From Myotis daubentonii (Eukaryota > Chordata > Mammalia > Chiroptera > Vespertilionidae): DNA of 64,000 bases. Below the pieces are notes generated by a model that saw nothing but the letters and a program-made list of their open reading frames with translations, was not told where the DNA came from and searched no databases. The translations under genes and the position numbers were made by a program. The stretch spans positions 50,887,501 to 50,951,500 of the forward strand of contig NC_081844.1 in the NCBI RefSeq assembly GCF_963259705.1. The letters are read 5' to 3'. This document shows, in pieces, positions 11,986-24,409 of the stretch (positions within the stretch are counted from its first letter, which is position 1; each line of letters starts with the position of its first letter).

Positions 11986-12155
11986 CTAGAGGCCCCATTC
12001 ACGAAATTTGTGCAAGGGGCTCAGCCCTCACAGTCCCGGCTGCCTCGGCTGGCCCTTGCAGCCCTGGCTTTGTCCGGAAGGTCGTCTGGAAGGATGTCTG
12101 GACAGTCTTTCTGCTGTTTGATCTAATTAGCATTTTAGTTCTTTATTATATAGGA
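11986..12155 (-). mobile_element. Short Helitron, 170 bp
   Basis: On the minus strand it runs from TCCTATATAATAAAGAAC (12155 down) to GGGGCCTCTAG (11986). It sits exactly between A (11985) and T (12156) and makes no target duplication: removing it joins acaa to tagcc and restores L1. This is one of the cleanest Helitron insertion sites in the window. Confidence 0.95.
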
Positions 12156-12901
12156 TAGCCAAGATATAAAAACAACCTAAGTATCCACCATGGATGGGTA
12201 GGTTTTTTTAAGTAGATATGCAATGGAATATTACCCATCAAAAAAGAATGAAATCTTGCGATTTGCAACAACATAGATAAATCTTGAGGGCATTATGCTA
12301 ATTAAAATAAGTCAAAAAGAGAAAGACAAATTCCATATAATCTTACTCATATGTGGTCTAAAAAAACAAACAAACTGAGCTCATAAGACAGAGAACATAT
12401 TGGTGGTTGCCAGAAGTGAGGGTAGGGGTTGAGTGAAATGAATGCAAGGCATCATAGGTCAAAATACCAGCTATAAAATAAATAAGTCATGGGGTGTAAT
12501 GTTCAGCAGAGTGACCATATCTACTAATATGGTATTGTACACTTAACTACTAAGACCGTAGATCTTAAATGTTCTCATCACAAGAAAAAAAATTGCAATT
12601 TTGTGTGATGATGGATGTTAACTCGACTTATTGTGGTGATCACTTTGCAATGTCTAAAAATATTGCTTGTTATGCTGCATACCTGAAACTAAAACAATGG
12701 TATATGTCAATTATGTCTCAATTTTTTAAATAAAAAAATATGACATATTTGAACTAGTTTACAAGAACGTTTGTACAACAGGAAATAAAAATTTTAATAA
12801 AAAGCCTAGATTAAAAAAAAAATGTAATTTTGGGTTTTTAGTATGAACCTTCAGGTAAAACCATAGTGTTCATCCTAATAAGAAATTGTAAACTTTACAT
12901 T

Positions 12902-13281
12902 CAGTCCCCAACTTACAATGGTTCAGCTTATGATTTTTCAGTGTTGTGATAGTGGAAACCATAATTTGAATATTAGTCTTTTCCCAGGCTGGCAAAATGT
13001 AGTGTGATACTCTCTCGTGATGCTGGATATTTGCAGTGAGATGCCATTCCCAGTCAGCCTCGTATCATGAGGGTAAAAAACCGATATTCTATAGTGTAGT
13101 CATTGTGTTAGATTCCTTTGCCCAACTGTAGGCTAATGTTCTAAGCATGTTTAAGCCAGGCTGGGTAAGCTATGATATTTGGTAGGTTAGGTGTATTAAA
13201 TACATTTTTGGCTCATGACATTTTTAACTTGTGAAGGGTTTCTTGGGATGTAACCCCATCGTCAGGCAAGGAGCATCTATA
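12902..13281 (+). mobile_element. Tigger-type DNA transposon, nonautonomous
   Basis: Starts cagtccccaacttacaatgg and ends aaccccatcgtcaggcaagg, with the internal block gcccaactgtaggctaatgt. The same family lies reversed at 14639 and 61904. Tc1/mariner-pogo (Tigger) relationship is from memory; the subfamily is not certain. Confidence 0.75.
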
Positions 13282-14635
13282 TATTGTCAGTACTAATAAA
13301 TATATTCTAATCAAAATATTCACATAAGAATAAATATGTAACTACCCCTGAGAATGATATTCATTAGTTATAATTTTATGATATTCTGTTACTTTTTAAA
13401 ATGTATGAATTAAAGGTAATTTAAAAATGGAACACAAAAACTAAAGAATCAGTGATATATATATATAATGAGAAAACTGTGATGCGTATAATAAAAAATC
13501 AATCCATTAATAGAAATATTGAGACATTACTGGGGTTTAAGCAATCCAGAGTGATGTGGATGTTAGAGTTAATACTCTACTGTTCATTCTCTTTATATTT
13601 TATGAGAGACATTAGCTGTGATAATGGGCAGCAGTCTGCAGAGTTAGGAAAGTTGGGGAGAGATCTTAATATTTTGTCACTAAACTTGGGTATATTAAAA
13701 TGTCAAACATGACTTTCTGGATTATTCTTTGTGATTACTGAAATATGATAAAAATTAAAATGAAGGTTTATGTCACTTATTAATGACATCTTAGTTTTCC
13801 TATCCAGTGGAGTATATTGTGGGATTTTATAGGATCAACTAGTCCTTATACAGAACTCTTCTGAAATAAATTTACATGGGTAAGATTATTCTTATTCAGA
13901 AGATACTGCTCTTACTTCTAAGATATGCTTTGAACACTATTTAGTTTTCTATGGTTGACAAATGCAAAAGAAAAATAGGAAAAATTTTAAATTCTTGTTT
14001 AAAACCGCAAGCATAAAAATAAAGTTAACCATACCTAAATAATTGTCAAAAGGAAAAATAAGTAAAGAAATAAAAAGGAATATTTCAAATAGCATGCTGA
14101 ATTAAAGGAGGAAAAATAATGTCTTTTTAATAAATGATGATGAGGCAATAAAAAAAAATTTATGGTAAAAAATGAATCTTGACTCCTATCTCATTCCATA
14201 CCCCAAAATGAATTTGCAGTGGCTAATGGACCTGTATGTAAACAGTAAAACGAAAAAGCTTCTGGAGAAAATGTAAGCGAATATCTTTATAACCGAATAT
14301 CTGCACATTCAAAATTTCAACGTGTTGATTTAAAAAAAAAAAAAAACTAACTCCAAGAATCTACTGCTCTTCTTTCCCAAATTAAAAGCAACAAGATCTA
14401 TAGCAATATGGCACTAAGGTGGATACCACATATAGAATCAAAAATTGTAACTGCACTTTACTATGAAGCAAAAAAGACTCCAGCAATTTCAGATAGGTTT
14501 GAAAATCAACACAGACAATGGGAAGGACCCTAGAAAAATAAATGGACATCTCCTCCCATGAAAACCTCCAATACAGAGAAAGAGGGCTCAGGGTAGATTG
14601 GGGAGAGTGGTGATTGGGTAAAAAGAGGAAACAAA
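13282..14635. other. AT-rich unannotated DNA
   Basis: No gene found. An 86-codon frame at 13452-13712 has no motif. Some short A-rich stretches (for example 14330-14346) could be remnants of retroelement tails. Confidence 0.4.
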
Positions 14636-14638
14636 CTA

Positions 14639-14965
14639 TGGATGTCCCTTTACTTATGATGGTGTCCCGTCCAGATAAACTCATTATAAGTTGAAAATGT
14701 AGTAAGTTGAAAATGCATCTAATACACCTAACCTGCCAAACTTACTAGCTTAGCCTACCTGCTTAAACATATTCAGAGCACTGATATTAGTCTACAGTTG
14801 GACAAAATCATCTCACTGCCACAGCCCAGCTTTACAGGAGAATATTGTACCACACATACCGCTAGCCTGGGAATAGATCAAAACTCGAAGTCAAGTTTCT
14901 ACTGAGTGTACCCGCTTTCACACCGTCAAAAAGTCGAAACATCATAAGATGAACTATGAATTGCC
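14639..14965 (-). mobile_element. Tigger-type element, reverse
   Basis: Reverse-orientation relative of 12902-13281: gtccctttacttatgatggt, then gcatctaatacacctaacct, then agtctacagttggacaaaat, ending near gtcgaaacatcataagatga. Diverged and shorter than the copy at 61904. Confidence 0.75.
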
Positions 14966-15764
14966 TATACATCAGTTTCCCACAGTATCTGTTCCCAGTT
15001 TGTTGTTTATTCGAATATTTGCTGGTAGCCACCTTCCAGCTCCTTTCTATTCTGTGTTATATCTCAAGGCACTGGATAACCTACAAATTACATTTCTAAG
15101 ACTCTCTCATGCTGGATCAGTTAGGTTCTGCCAATAGAAAGCGTAAGGAGTAGAAGTGGGAGAAAGAAACTTCTCTTCATTTGCCCTTGCCCGGGGGTGT
15201 ATCTGTCAGTCTGGGTTGTCAGCAGCGCATGGCCGGAGACCTGAGTAGCCTTTGAAGTTTCTGCAGAATATCAGTGGATTTGGGCAGCAGAATGGCTCTT
15301 GAACTCTGGTTTACCCTCCTTCTCCTTTACCTCAATAAAATAAAAAGGGCTTCCAATAGCTATCAATATCAGGAATCCATCTACTTCTTTCTTTCTCCAA
15401 ACCTCCCAAATATTCTGTTGTAATTCTCTATATTTGTTTGCAATATTTATAATGGCTTTTGTCTTCCTGCATGGGTGATTAGTGATACACTGAGAGATTT
15501 TCATGAAGGGTTACTCTTGTGTATTTGGGTGGAAACAGGATGGCATTTTTTTTTTTTTTTAGCTAAATTAAAGTGACATCATAAATACATTAGAATGAGG
15601 GAGAGAAAATAACCCAGCACAGCTGTGACATCCTCTACTTTTTTCTTCATCCTGGGAAAAGTCTTTCTTTACTTTCCATTTTTAAGGGAGGTGGTAAAAG
15701 AAACAATGGGAGATAAAATCAATTGCTGATAGAATCTATCTGAATGACCACCACTACTCAGTTC

Positions 15765-16095
15765 CCTCATTTTCAAAGTGATCAATGAATATACAGTGAA
15801 AATGCATAAATATATTATCTCTGGGGTATTGTGGGGCTGGGTGGAAATAGTAAAGGTATTAAGAAAAAGAAACCTCATAGACACAGACAACAGTACAGTG
15901 ATCACCAGAGGGAAGGGTGGGTGGTGGGAGATAGAAGAGAGTATGGGGGTGTGGGGGGGTAAATGGTGACGGAAGGAGACTTGACTTGGGATGGTGAACA
16001 CACAGTATACAGATGATGTATTATAGAATTGTACACCTGAAATGTATATAATTTTATTAATCAATGTCACCCCAATAGATTCAATAAAAAAGACA
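15765..16095 (+). mobile_element. L1 3' UTR fragment
   Basis: Ends ttaatcaatgtcaccccaat followed by agattcaataaaa, a bat L1 3' terminus also present at 25085-25408. Preceded by cacctgaaatgtatataatt. 5'-truncated. Confidence 0.82.
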
Positions 16096-17039
16096 AAAAT
16101 AATGATGGATAAAAAAGTGAGGAAAAATATTATTTCTGTGCTTAGGTTGGCTCTCATATAAGATCTATATAATTAATGAGGGGTTGCAACATAGGAAATG
16201 TTTCCCAAGGACAGAACAAACCTAAGCTGCATTGAAAGTCATTGTGGGGGAAAAAATTATGATGATGATGATGCCAATATTTGGATACATAAAAGTATTT
16301 CCCTTTATGCCTTAGTCATTTTTACCCTTGACCTTTATCCATAAAACACCATAAGTATTAACACTGGCAGTTGATTCATTTATTTAGAAATAAAAATATG
16401 TTATTTAGGAGAAACTGTCAATCAGTAGGCAAAAGAAAAATGATATGCAATTACACCCCCTTATTCTAAATGCCTTGGGAAATAATAATGTTAACCATTC
16501 TTTTGAATCTGAAAGTCTCATTAGTATTTAATTAAATATTCCAATTTAAGGTGAAAGGGTATGTTATGCTAATAAGGGAAAAAATGTGCTTTACAAGGAA
16601 TGGCAGCAGATTGAAAAAATAATTATGTGAAAATTTAATTAGTTGGAACCCAATTGCTAACAAAGGAATGATCAAGTTTAGTTAATTTTTCTATTAATAA
16701 AGTCATTTTTCTTGTATTAGATTAATTATTGATGAAGAAAAGTATTTAAATTTTAATTATTCTGAGTTTCATGAAAGAATACAGAACTCATACTGTAAGT
16801 TTGAAAAATAAAAGAATTATCTATGACCTACAGGTGTCTCCTTCCATGAGAAAACCATGTAAAAGCAGGGCTCTTTAAGGGTCTCTGCTACTGCAGAGAA
16901 AATTCCTGACTTTAGAAAAATGATTATATCTCCATCTTTCTCCAGAAATATTACAAATGCTAGTAACTATTGGAACCCAAGAATGTTATTAATTGCTTAG
17001 AAACATAATTACAAATTATCAAATTTATTTATATAAATA
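16096..17039. other. Unannotated DNA with TAATTA-rich block
   Basis: No repeat family recognised. The part at about 16500-16790 is dense in homeodomain-like TAAT/ATTA sites and an aacaaagg SOX/TCF-like site. This is only suggestive; see findings. Confidence 0.3.
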
Positions 17040-17387
17040 CTAGAGGCCCAGTGCAAGGATTTGTGCACCAGTGGGGTCCCTCAGCCTGGCCCATGGGGAT
17101 CGGGCCAAAACTGGCTCTCCGACATCCCCCAAGGAGTCCCGGATTGTGAGAGGGCACAGGCCTGGCCGAGGGACCCTACCAGTGCAAGATTGGGGCCAAG
17201 GAGGGATCACAGGAAGGCTCCAGGGTGTGTCCGGACCATCTCACCCAGTCCCAATCGGCCGGACCCCAGCAGCAAGCTAACCTACTGGTTGGAGCGTCTG
17301 CCCCCTGGTGGTCAGTGTGTGTCATAGCGACCAGTCGAATGGTCGAATGTTTGGACACTTAGCATATTAGGCTTTTATTATATAGGA
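17040..17387 (-). mobile_element. Helitron, 348 bp
   Basis: Minus-strand element: starts TCCTATATAATAAAAGCC (17387 down) and ends GGGCCTCTAG (17040). Flanks are A at 17039 and T at 17388. The 3' hairpin next to CTAG is partly decayed (gtgcaaggatttgtgcac). Interior frames are not coding. Confidence 0.93.
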
Positions 17388-18946
17388 TTCTAGAAATATT
17401 CAGGATATTTTTATCCTAAACCAATAGCATGAAAATACATATAGCTCAAAGTACAAATGCAGAATTAGAACTACTAGAAATAATGGAAACCTTTATAAGA
17501 AGCATCTTTTCATTCTCATTTATTAGAGATTACAACTTGTCAATGTCTCAATTGTTTGCTAATGATTCCATTCTGCTATTGAACAGAATTCCATTGGCCC
17601 AGACTAACTATTATTGCTAAATTACAGCTCACTTATGATTAGCCTGCTTTTTTCTTGATATCCTCACTAAATCAGACCAGATAACTTTCTAAAACAATTT
17701 TGGGAAAAGTATCACTTGCTTATATCCTGTTAGCTAAGAATGCAATGCAGGCTTTAATTGATTTAGACTGAAATAAAATAAGACTTCACCTAAAAGCAAA
17801 AGTTTTCAGACATTTGTTAGATGAACAAATAATTAATTCTGTGTATTCATTTAGCATCCATTCATCAAATGCTAAAAGCTCTATATAACTTTTGGGAAAA
17901 GTGCCAGCTAATATCAAGGATCGAGGTACCCTACTGGAACGGAAATATGATTTGTTTGTTTTTTTAAAAAAGAAAAAGGTCATTTTCAATCATTGTAATC
18001 AAAGAAGGAAGGGCAGTGCTTCCCGCAAGTGACATGGCATCTTTGGTGACTCTATGCCAGATGCCAGCACTGACGGCCTACTTCTGTCTCGGGAGCAGAT
18101 TCTGCCCAGACCAGGTGTAAGGGTTATTAAAAGTACTTATACAACAAAGGGAAATGGCAGACTCATCAGCTTGCAACACATCCATCCCAGGAAGCCAAAC
18201 AGAAGCCTGAAAGGTGGTCCCCACACATCAGTATTCTGTTCCATCTGTGTATGTGATGAGAAAACTTCCGTAGAGCAGGCTGGGGAAATGTCCTCACCCC
18301 AGAGTGTTGAGAAAGGTTTTTAGTGGAGGTATAATTTTGTAACTGAAAGAGAAAAAATAATAATAATAAAACTTGACTATTTAAAAAAATAATAACGATG
18401 GACTAGCTTCTGCTATCTAGGGGAGGGGAAGTATTCTCATCACAGATTTCTCAGGCTTTTTTCTTTAAAAATATATTCTAGAATTATGTTATTTGAAAAA
18501 GGAAATGTTCACTGGACAACCAGAGCCTTTATGAGAAACACTTAGATAATGTGCTAAATGTCCCCATATAATAAGGCAAACAAAATTAGGAAAAGGGAAA
18601 TAAGTACTTGCATTCACATAAGAGAACAATAATGAAACCTCTGAAGATAATGGAGAGACCTTACTGGATACAAGGAAGAAATTGCTTTTCTATAATGAAG
18701 AAGAACCAGGAAAGTCTAAGAATGGTAGTGTTAAGTATTCAAAGTGAAATCGTATTTTTGCTCTTTTATGCTCTCTGTCTCACTCCAAACCTTCAGGAAA
18801 TGTCTTTTAAGATCATAGTGTTGCATAAATGAGGTTGGAGAATAAAGAGAGAGGGGTGAAAGAACAGTAGTCACAGGAGATAAAAGTGAGCCAGAAACAG
18901 GATTAGGAAAAGGATGTGACCATAGGTAGGTGACAAGCCTCTAGGG
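17388..18946. other. Unannotated DNA
   Basis: No gene or clear repeat. An 89-codon frame at 18054-18323 lacks motifs and has no coding context. Confidence 0.35.
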
Positions 18947-19208
18947 CAGTGATTTTCAGCCTTTTTTATCTCATGGAACACATAAAATAATTACTAAAAT
19001 TCTGTGGCACACCAAAAATATATATATTTGGCTGGTCCGACAAATAAAAATTAGGTATACTTTTTATTAATTCACAATAGATGGCTATTGTTATGTTGGC
19101 AGCTGTCATTTTATATTTGACAACGTAAGGTGAAAAAGGTCAGGGTGCCTAAGTCGTCAGATATTGCATATTTTAAAAATTCTTGAGGCACACCAGTTAA
19201 AATTGTTG
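18947..19208. mobile_element. Nonautonomous hAT, 262 bp
   Basis: Ends cagtgattttcag and ttaaaattgttg are imperfect inverted repeats. Flanks ctctaggg (18939-18946) and atctaggg (19209-19216) form an 8-bp duplication with one mismatch. Contains the paired 'ggcacacca' blocks typical of a Myotis nhAT family (gtggcacaccaaaaat, gaggcacaccag). Confidence 0.85.
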
Positions 19209-19662
19209 ATCTAGGGAATCCTTGCCAGAAAATTGGATATAAGCATTATATTTAGTTATCAATGTAAAAGAAGGCTGGAATGTCCCAACAGTAGTGATTT
19301 GGGTTACAATAGATATTTCTTTATTCCCTAATTTCCTACTATTTAGCTCCTTCTTGAGAAATTCAAACTTAAGTTTGTTTCACATGAGATTAGCATTTGG
19401 GGGAAGAAACATATATATGAGTGTTCCTAGCATCTGTTTCAGCTGTGCATTCATTGATAAAGATTATAATAATGTTGAAGTATATTATTATTAATAATAC
19501 AGAATAATAATATTAAATTTGAATATTTAGCCATATATCTATCAGTATCATTGAAGTCCAGAATGTATTTTTTTATCTCTAGTCTAAAACCAATAATCTT
19601 CAAATAAATTTTCCTTAAAGTAGTATGGTAATAAAAAAGAATATATGTGGATTTTAATATAA

Positions 19663-20371
19663 TCCTATACTAATAAAAGACAAACATGCAAATTGACCAT
19701 ACTTTCACTATGCCTTAAGCCATGCCCACCAGCCAATCAGAGCAACTATATACAAATTAACCCAACCAAGATGGTGGCCGGCAGTTACAGAGCTGGAGTG
19801 AGCAGGAGGCTTGCTTGCTCCAGTGATGGAGGAAGCCAAGGTTCCCTGCCTGCCATGGCCCAGCTCTGAGCTCCACTGAAAGCAATAAAGTTTCAATTAT
19901 AGAAGGTAAACAAACCCCAGATACTTGTTTTCAGCCAGCCATGGCCACAGAGCTGAAGCGAGCAGGAGTGGGTTGCCCCTGGCGATGGAGGAAGCCAAGC
20001 TTTCCACAGGCCTCCGCTAAAGGCAACAAAGTTTCAATTATAGAAGGTAAATAAATCCCAGAATTAAAAAATAAAAATAAAAAAAGGAGAGGCTGAGAGC
20101 TTACGTCACTAGGGTGCTTGGCCAGGCTGAAAACGACCCATAGCCCCTCACCCAGACTGGCCAGGCACCCCAGTGGGGACCCCCCACCCTAAAGGGGGTG
20201 TGGCCAGCCTGAAAACAGCCATCAGCCCCTCACCCCAGTCTGGCCAAACCTCCATGGGTGAGGGTCCCCACTGGGGTGGACATCCTCTGAGGGGTCCCAC
20301 ACTGCAAGAGGGCCTAGGCTGGCTGAGGGACCCCCCCCAAGTGCACAAATTTTTGTGCACCGGGCCTCTAG
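19663..20371 (+). mobile_element. Helitron, 709 bp, with internal duplications
   Basis: Starts TCCTATACTAATAAAAGAC after A19662 and ends gtgcacaaatttttgtgcac then CGGGCCTCTAG, followed by T. The 3' hairpin is nearly perfect. The interior has two diverged copies of a ~130-bp block (19768-19918 and 19933-20060, both with caaagtttcaattatagaag or close to it) and two copies of an ~60-bp block (20120-20180 and 20202-20260). No Rep/helicase. The repeated block looks like captured 5'-exon-like sequence. Confidence 0.93.
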
Positions 20372-20668
20372 TAATATAATAAAAGGCCAATATGCAAATA
20401 GACCAAACAGAACAACTGAACAACCGGTCGCAATGATGTGCACTGACCATCAGTGGGTATGCGCAGAACATTGTGGGTGTCATCCATGGCGGGATGTGGA
20501 GAAGGTGAGCAGGGGTGCCAGACCAAGGCGGGGTGCTGGTCACTGTCATTGGGGCAAGACTCTTGTGGTTACTGAAAATTCCTTGCTCCTGAGCGCCGTG
20601 GTCCTGCCTGGCACTCACCAGCACCAGCCCTGCTTGCACCCCTGCTGGTACTGGAGCTGCCGCTCACA
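20372..20668 (+). mobile_element. Helitron 5' fragment abutting the previous one
   Basis: Begins taatataataaaaggccaa then tatgcaaatagacc, a Helitron 5' end with a mutated TC, directly after the CTAG of the previous element. The interior (catccatggcgggatgtgga...) is Helitron-like. No CTAG end is visible, so the 3' part is lost. Confidence 0.72.
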
Positions 20669-21523
20669 CCATATATCTTTAAGAGTATATACCTGAGCCT
20701 GACTTGAACACTTCTATTTAATTACAGTTAATTATTAACACTGTGAAGTTATATGTGAACTTGTAGAATCCTGTCTAGTAGGATAGATAACCCTAAAGGT
20801 TACAGTTTTATGGCCTTGTAAGACACAATGATAAGCTTTCTGTGTATCTAACATACCAATCTTCTCTAACACTCTTAATGCCTTTCCAAATGAACTATTT
20901 AATCCCTGAGTCTCAAAAACAGACCTACCATTTTATTTGTCTCTATCTAATTAATGATTTAAATAAAATAGTTATATTTATATGGGAATTATATTTTTAA
21001 CTTTTTAGAAATTATATATCCTGAAAAGTATTGACAACTTTTTGAAAATTACCTTTGTGATCTCTATAGATCAGAGTAAAACTTATTAGAAATGAAGTCC
21101 ATTATTGTAACAAAACTAAAGCAGTAGTATATACTGAGTAATATATTTTCAGAGGCATTATGGCAATTTCCTTTCCCTAACCCAAACCATTTGATTTGTT
21201 TGTTCTCCTCGTTCCTCTAGTGGAGTTAGGGGGTGGGGAGAAAGATAGAACCTTCCATTTCCTTTAAAATTGGTTTTATCTTTCAAAACACACATTTATG
21301 GACATTATTACATTTGTACATTAGATTTAGGATGTGTATAATAGTCTATTAATTTGCTGAATTGTTGACAATAAGGACATCAACTTTATACCGAATGCAT
21401 TCTTAAGGACACATAGGTACAAATCTGTATATTATGGCATTACTTTATATTAAATATTATGGGGTATCTTATGTTCCAATGTTCAAAACATCAGATGTGA
21501 AAGATTAATGGATAAAGCAGTCA
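20669..21523. other. AT-rich unannotated DNA
   Basis: Nothing recognised. Confidence 0.4.
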
Positions 21524-21965
21524 TTACAAATAAAATTAAATTATAACTGGTAAGGAGAAATGCATTTTATGATAGTGGTAATGGGAGAACTAAAATAGTC
21601 AGGGAGAACTATTGAGATCTCCCTGACTATTTACAAATAAAATCAAATTATAACTGGTAAAACCCTTTCTGGTTTGGCTCAGTGGATAGAGCATTGGCCT
21701 GTGGACTAAAGGGTCCCGGGTTTGATTCCAGTCAGGGGTACGTGCCTGGGTTACGGGTTAGATGCCCAGTGGGGGGTTTGCAGGAGGCAGCAATCAATGA
21801 TACTCTCTCATTGTTGATGTTTTTTATCTCTCTCTTACTCTCCCTTCCTCTCTAAAAAATAAACTTACAAATTATTTTAAAAAATTATAAATGGTAAGGA
21901 GAAATGCATGATATTACGATAGTGGTAATGGGAGAACTAAAATGGTCGGGGAGAACTATTGAGAT
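21524..21965. repeat. Local tandem duplication interrupted by VES
   Basis: Copy 1 is 21524-21618. Copy 2 is 21631-21660 continued at 21883-21965 after a VES insertion. Shared blocks include ggtaaggagaaatgcat, gatagtggtaatgggagaac and gagaactattgagat. Between the copies lies a 14-bp inverted repeat, aatagtcagggaga and tctccctgactatt. Confidence 0.92.
21661..21882 (+). mobile_element. VES SINE
   Basis: Head aaccctttctggtttggctc, box-B region, TC-rich stretch, A-rich tail. The target-site duplication aaattataactggtaa (21645-21660) versus aaattataaatggtaa (from 21883) lies inside copy 2 of the local duplication. Confidence 0.95.
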
Positions 21966-23849
21966 ATCAGGGAAGAGTAGAAAATAAAATTAATATAAAC
22001 ACTGGATTAATTTAGTATTTAACGTTTTTAACATTTATGTAAACCTTAATTAATAAAAACATAAATATAACATCAATTTTGAATCCATTAGAAATGATTT
22101 TAGCTGAAGAAGGAAGTCAACCCATCTACAGTAAATTAAAAAATTAATTGCTTATTTTTCTTTATACAAACAGATACCCAGAGACAGAAATTCAGGATAG
22201 TACAGATGCTCAATGATGCTTTCAACAATATAAGGTTTTTCTCTCTTTCTCCTCCACCACCATTTTGTTGATTTTTATATTTTCACATGTTGCCTAATTG
22301 TCACGAAGACCTTGTTGCTGTATGTCTAGACGACAGTGTTCTATAAAGGAAAAAGAACAGGTGAATGGCTCTGCCACCCAGCAGGCTCTGTTTACATTTT
22401 ATTTGTCAAACTGGGTCACGTGTCTACTTCCAGAGCAATTACGGGCCAAGGGAATGAGCTGCTCAGGACTGGTTTGGACCACTTTTGATCATTTCCTGAG
22501 CTTCAAGGACAAGTCAATACTAAAGAAATCAGGGTTCAGGTAACAACAACAACAAGACCCAATGGAGCAAGATTATGTGGCAAGATTATAGTTGGTATCT
22601 GCTATAAAAACCCTCCAGAAATTGTCTCTATAACTTAATAACCTAAGAATATTGAAATTTCATGTTGGTGACCTTTAAATTAATTTGCTCTGTTAGGCAG
22701 GTATACTTTATTGTTATATTCTCTTTAGAAGGATAAATATAGACTTTTATTGTCATTTTAGTAAAAAAATATGTATTTGAATACCACCTGTCAATACTTT
22801 TATTTTCTTTAGAATAGCAGTTGATATATTGCATATTTTAACTTTTAAACTAGCATATGTCTTTTTCTTTACTCCTGCCTTCCTGCTCGTTTAGATTATT
22901 TTCTTATGTTTTATGCATCTGAGATAATTAATTTAAAAGAAATATCTCAGAAAGGCATCACCAGAAAAGATGGCTCTTCGAGTATGTGAAGAAAATTTGT
23001 GATTTACATATATTATAAAGGAAGGCAGACTAGATTGTAAATAGAATATTTGTGTAAAAGGAAAAGAAGGTTACTAGGTTAGATTTGTAGAAATAACAGA
23101 AATGATAAACCCTGTCAGCATATACATTTCACCCACATTTTCACAGGTAGCATTTCCCATAGGTGGTTCTCTACAGAGTCTGCCAAAGGGTAAAAATGAA
23201 GAGATAGGAAGGAAGAGAGAAAAAAAGATGATGGGGGAGGAGGCAGGGAGATAGATGGGCAGATATTGATAACAAATGTCTGACTAATCAAAAAAGTTAG
23301 GATAGATTGTACATTTTAATGATAGTTTTACCAATGATGATTGTGCAGTGTCATATCACCTTAAAGACATTATTTGACAGAGGTCATGAACTATATGTCA
23401 GTTCCCATAGGAGGAAATATAAAATATGTAGACATAGTAGAGAAAATCTCAAAGGAAATGTTTGAAGTTGAAATAATAATGATGTTTTACAAATACAAAG
23501 TGACAAAAGCAAACCTGTAGGTAGGAAATAATAGTTTACTGTTTAATTCTGAATTAACTAATATAGTGAAGGGAGAAGTTGGAGGCTGTCATGCAAACAC
23601 ATACTAGTACATATGGTGGCTATATGGCTGTTAACAGCAACATTTGAAGACCTGAGCAGTTCTTCAAAAGGCACCAGCAAAGTCAAAGGATTGAATAATG
23701 AGTGCAATAACATAAAGTTATTGGAAAAGCAGATGAAAAATACTGATTGCATTTATTCTTCAACCAACAGATATTTATGTGAATTGAGTCCAATATTTTA
23801 GGAAGAAGATCCAAAGGTAAAAATTTCACCATTTATTGTAAACGTGAGC
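21966..23849. other. Unannotated DNA
   Basis: No recognised gene. 22290-22550 may be part of an old LTR or DNA repeat, but I could not place it. Confidence 0.35.
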
Positions 23850-23940
23850 TGACAGGCTCTCTCCAGTGGTTTTCTTGCCCATCACACTAAGTTCAAACTC
23901 CATATCAATCAAATCCCTTCTGCCATAAGCTACCATTTTC
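23850..23940 (+). mobile_element. L2 fragment
   Basis: Short match to L2: cagtggttttcttgcccatc, then aagttcaaactccatatcaa. Old. Confidence 0.5.
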
Positions 23941-24409
23941 CAAAGTGTTTCATGAAATACATTATTGCTCTTTAAAAAACATGCCCCTTGGTAAAATTAT
24001 AGAAAACCCTACCCATTATATTGTCCTCTTAGAGAATAATGACTCACAGGAATATATTAAAGGCTCTGAAAAAATTCCTGCAAAAAAACTGTTCAGTTTT
24101 TTAAATTTCTTCATTTATTTGCACTCAGAGCACTTCCTAGTATTACCTGCTAGCACCCCCCAAAAATAATACATATTCCAGCTTTGGAAAGCTTAGTCTT
24201 GCCTCAGGACATGTCTAGCATTCTTTTTGACAACATCTACACTATCCTTTAGTCAAAGTGAAGAACTAGATATTCTCCATATGTATCTTAGATTCTTTTT
24301 CTCTCTTGCTGTTTTAATTTTATGCTCTTCTTTCTTTTTTGCATATCTCTACCCTCACCCCATCTTCTCTCTCCAATTAATCTGCCTATCATCAGCATTA
24401 AAAACTTTC

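Larger units (their letters stand above)
9655..12741 (+). mobile_element. L1 3' end, heavily interrupted
   Basis: L1 ORF2 C-terminal and 3' UTR sequence in four pieces: 9655-9846, 10071-10185, 11938-11985 and 12156-12741. Recognisable blocks include gatatcacctcacccctttt, ggtacagccactatggaaaa, and the late block with caatggaatattacccatca. The interruptions are one VES, a GA microsatellite and a stack of Helitron sequence. The L1 reads continuously across the last junction (acaa then tagcc). The reading frame is broken; it is a dead 5'-truncated copy. Confidence 0.9.

Noticed and set aside
15669..16157. 162-codon minus-strand frame
   Set aside because: Antisense to an L1 3' UTR.
20148..20696. 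Overlapping frames up to 163 codons
   Set aside because: GC-rich Helitron interior read in several frames; no protein family recognised.
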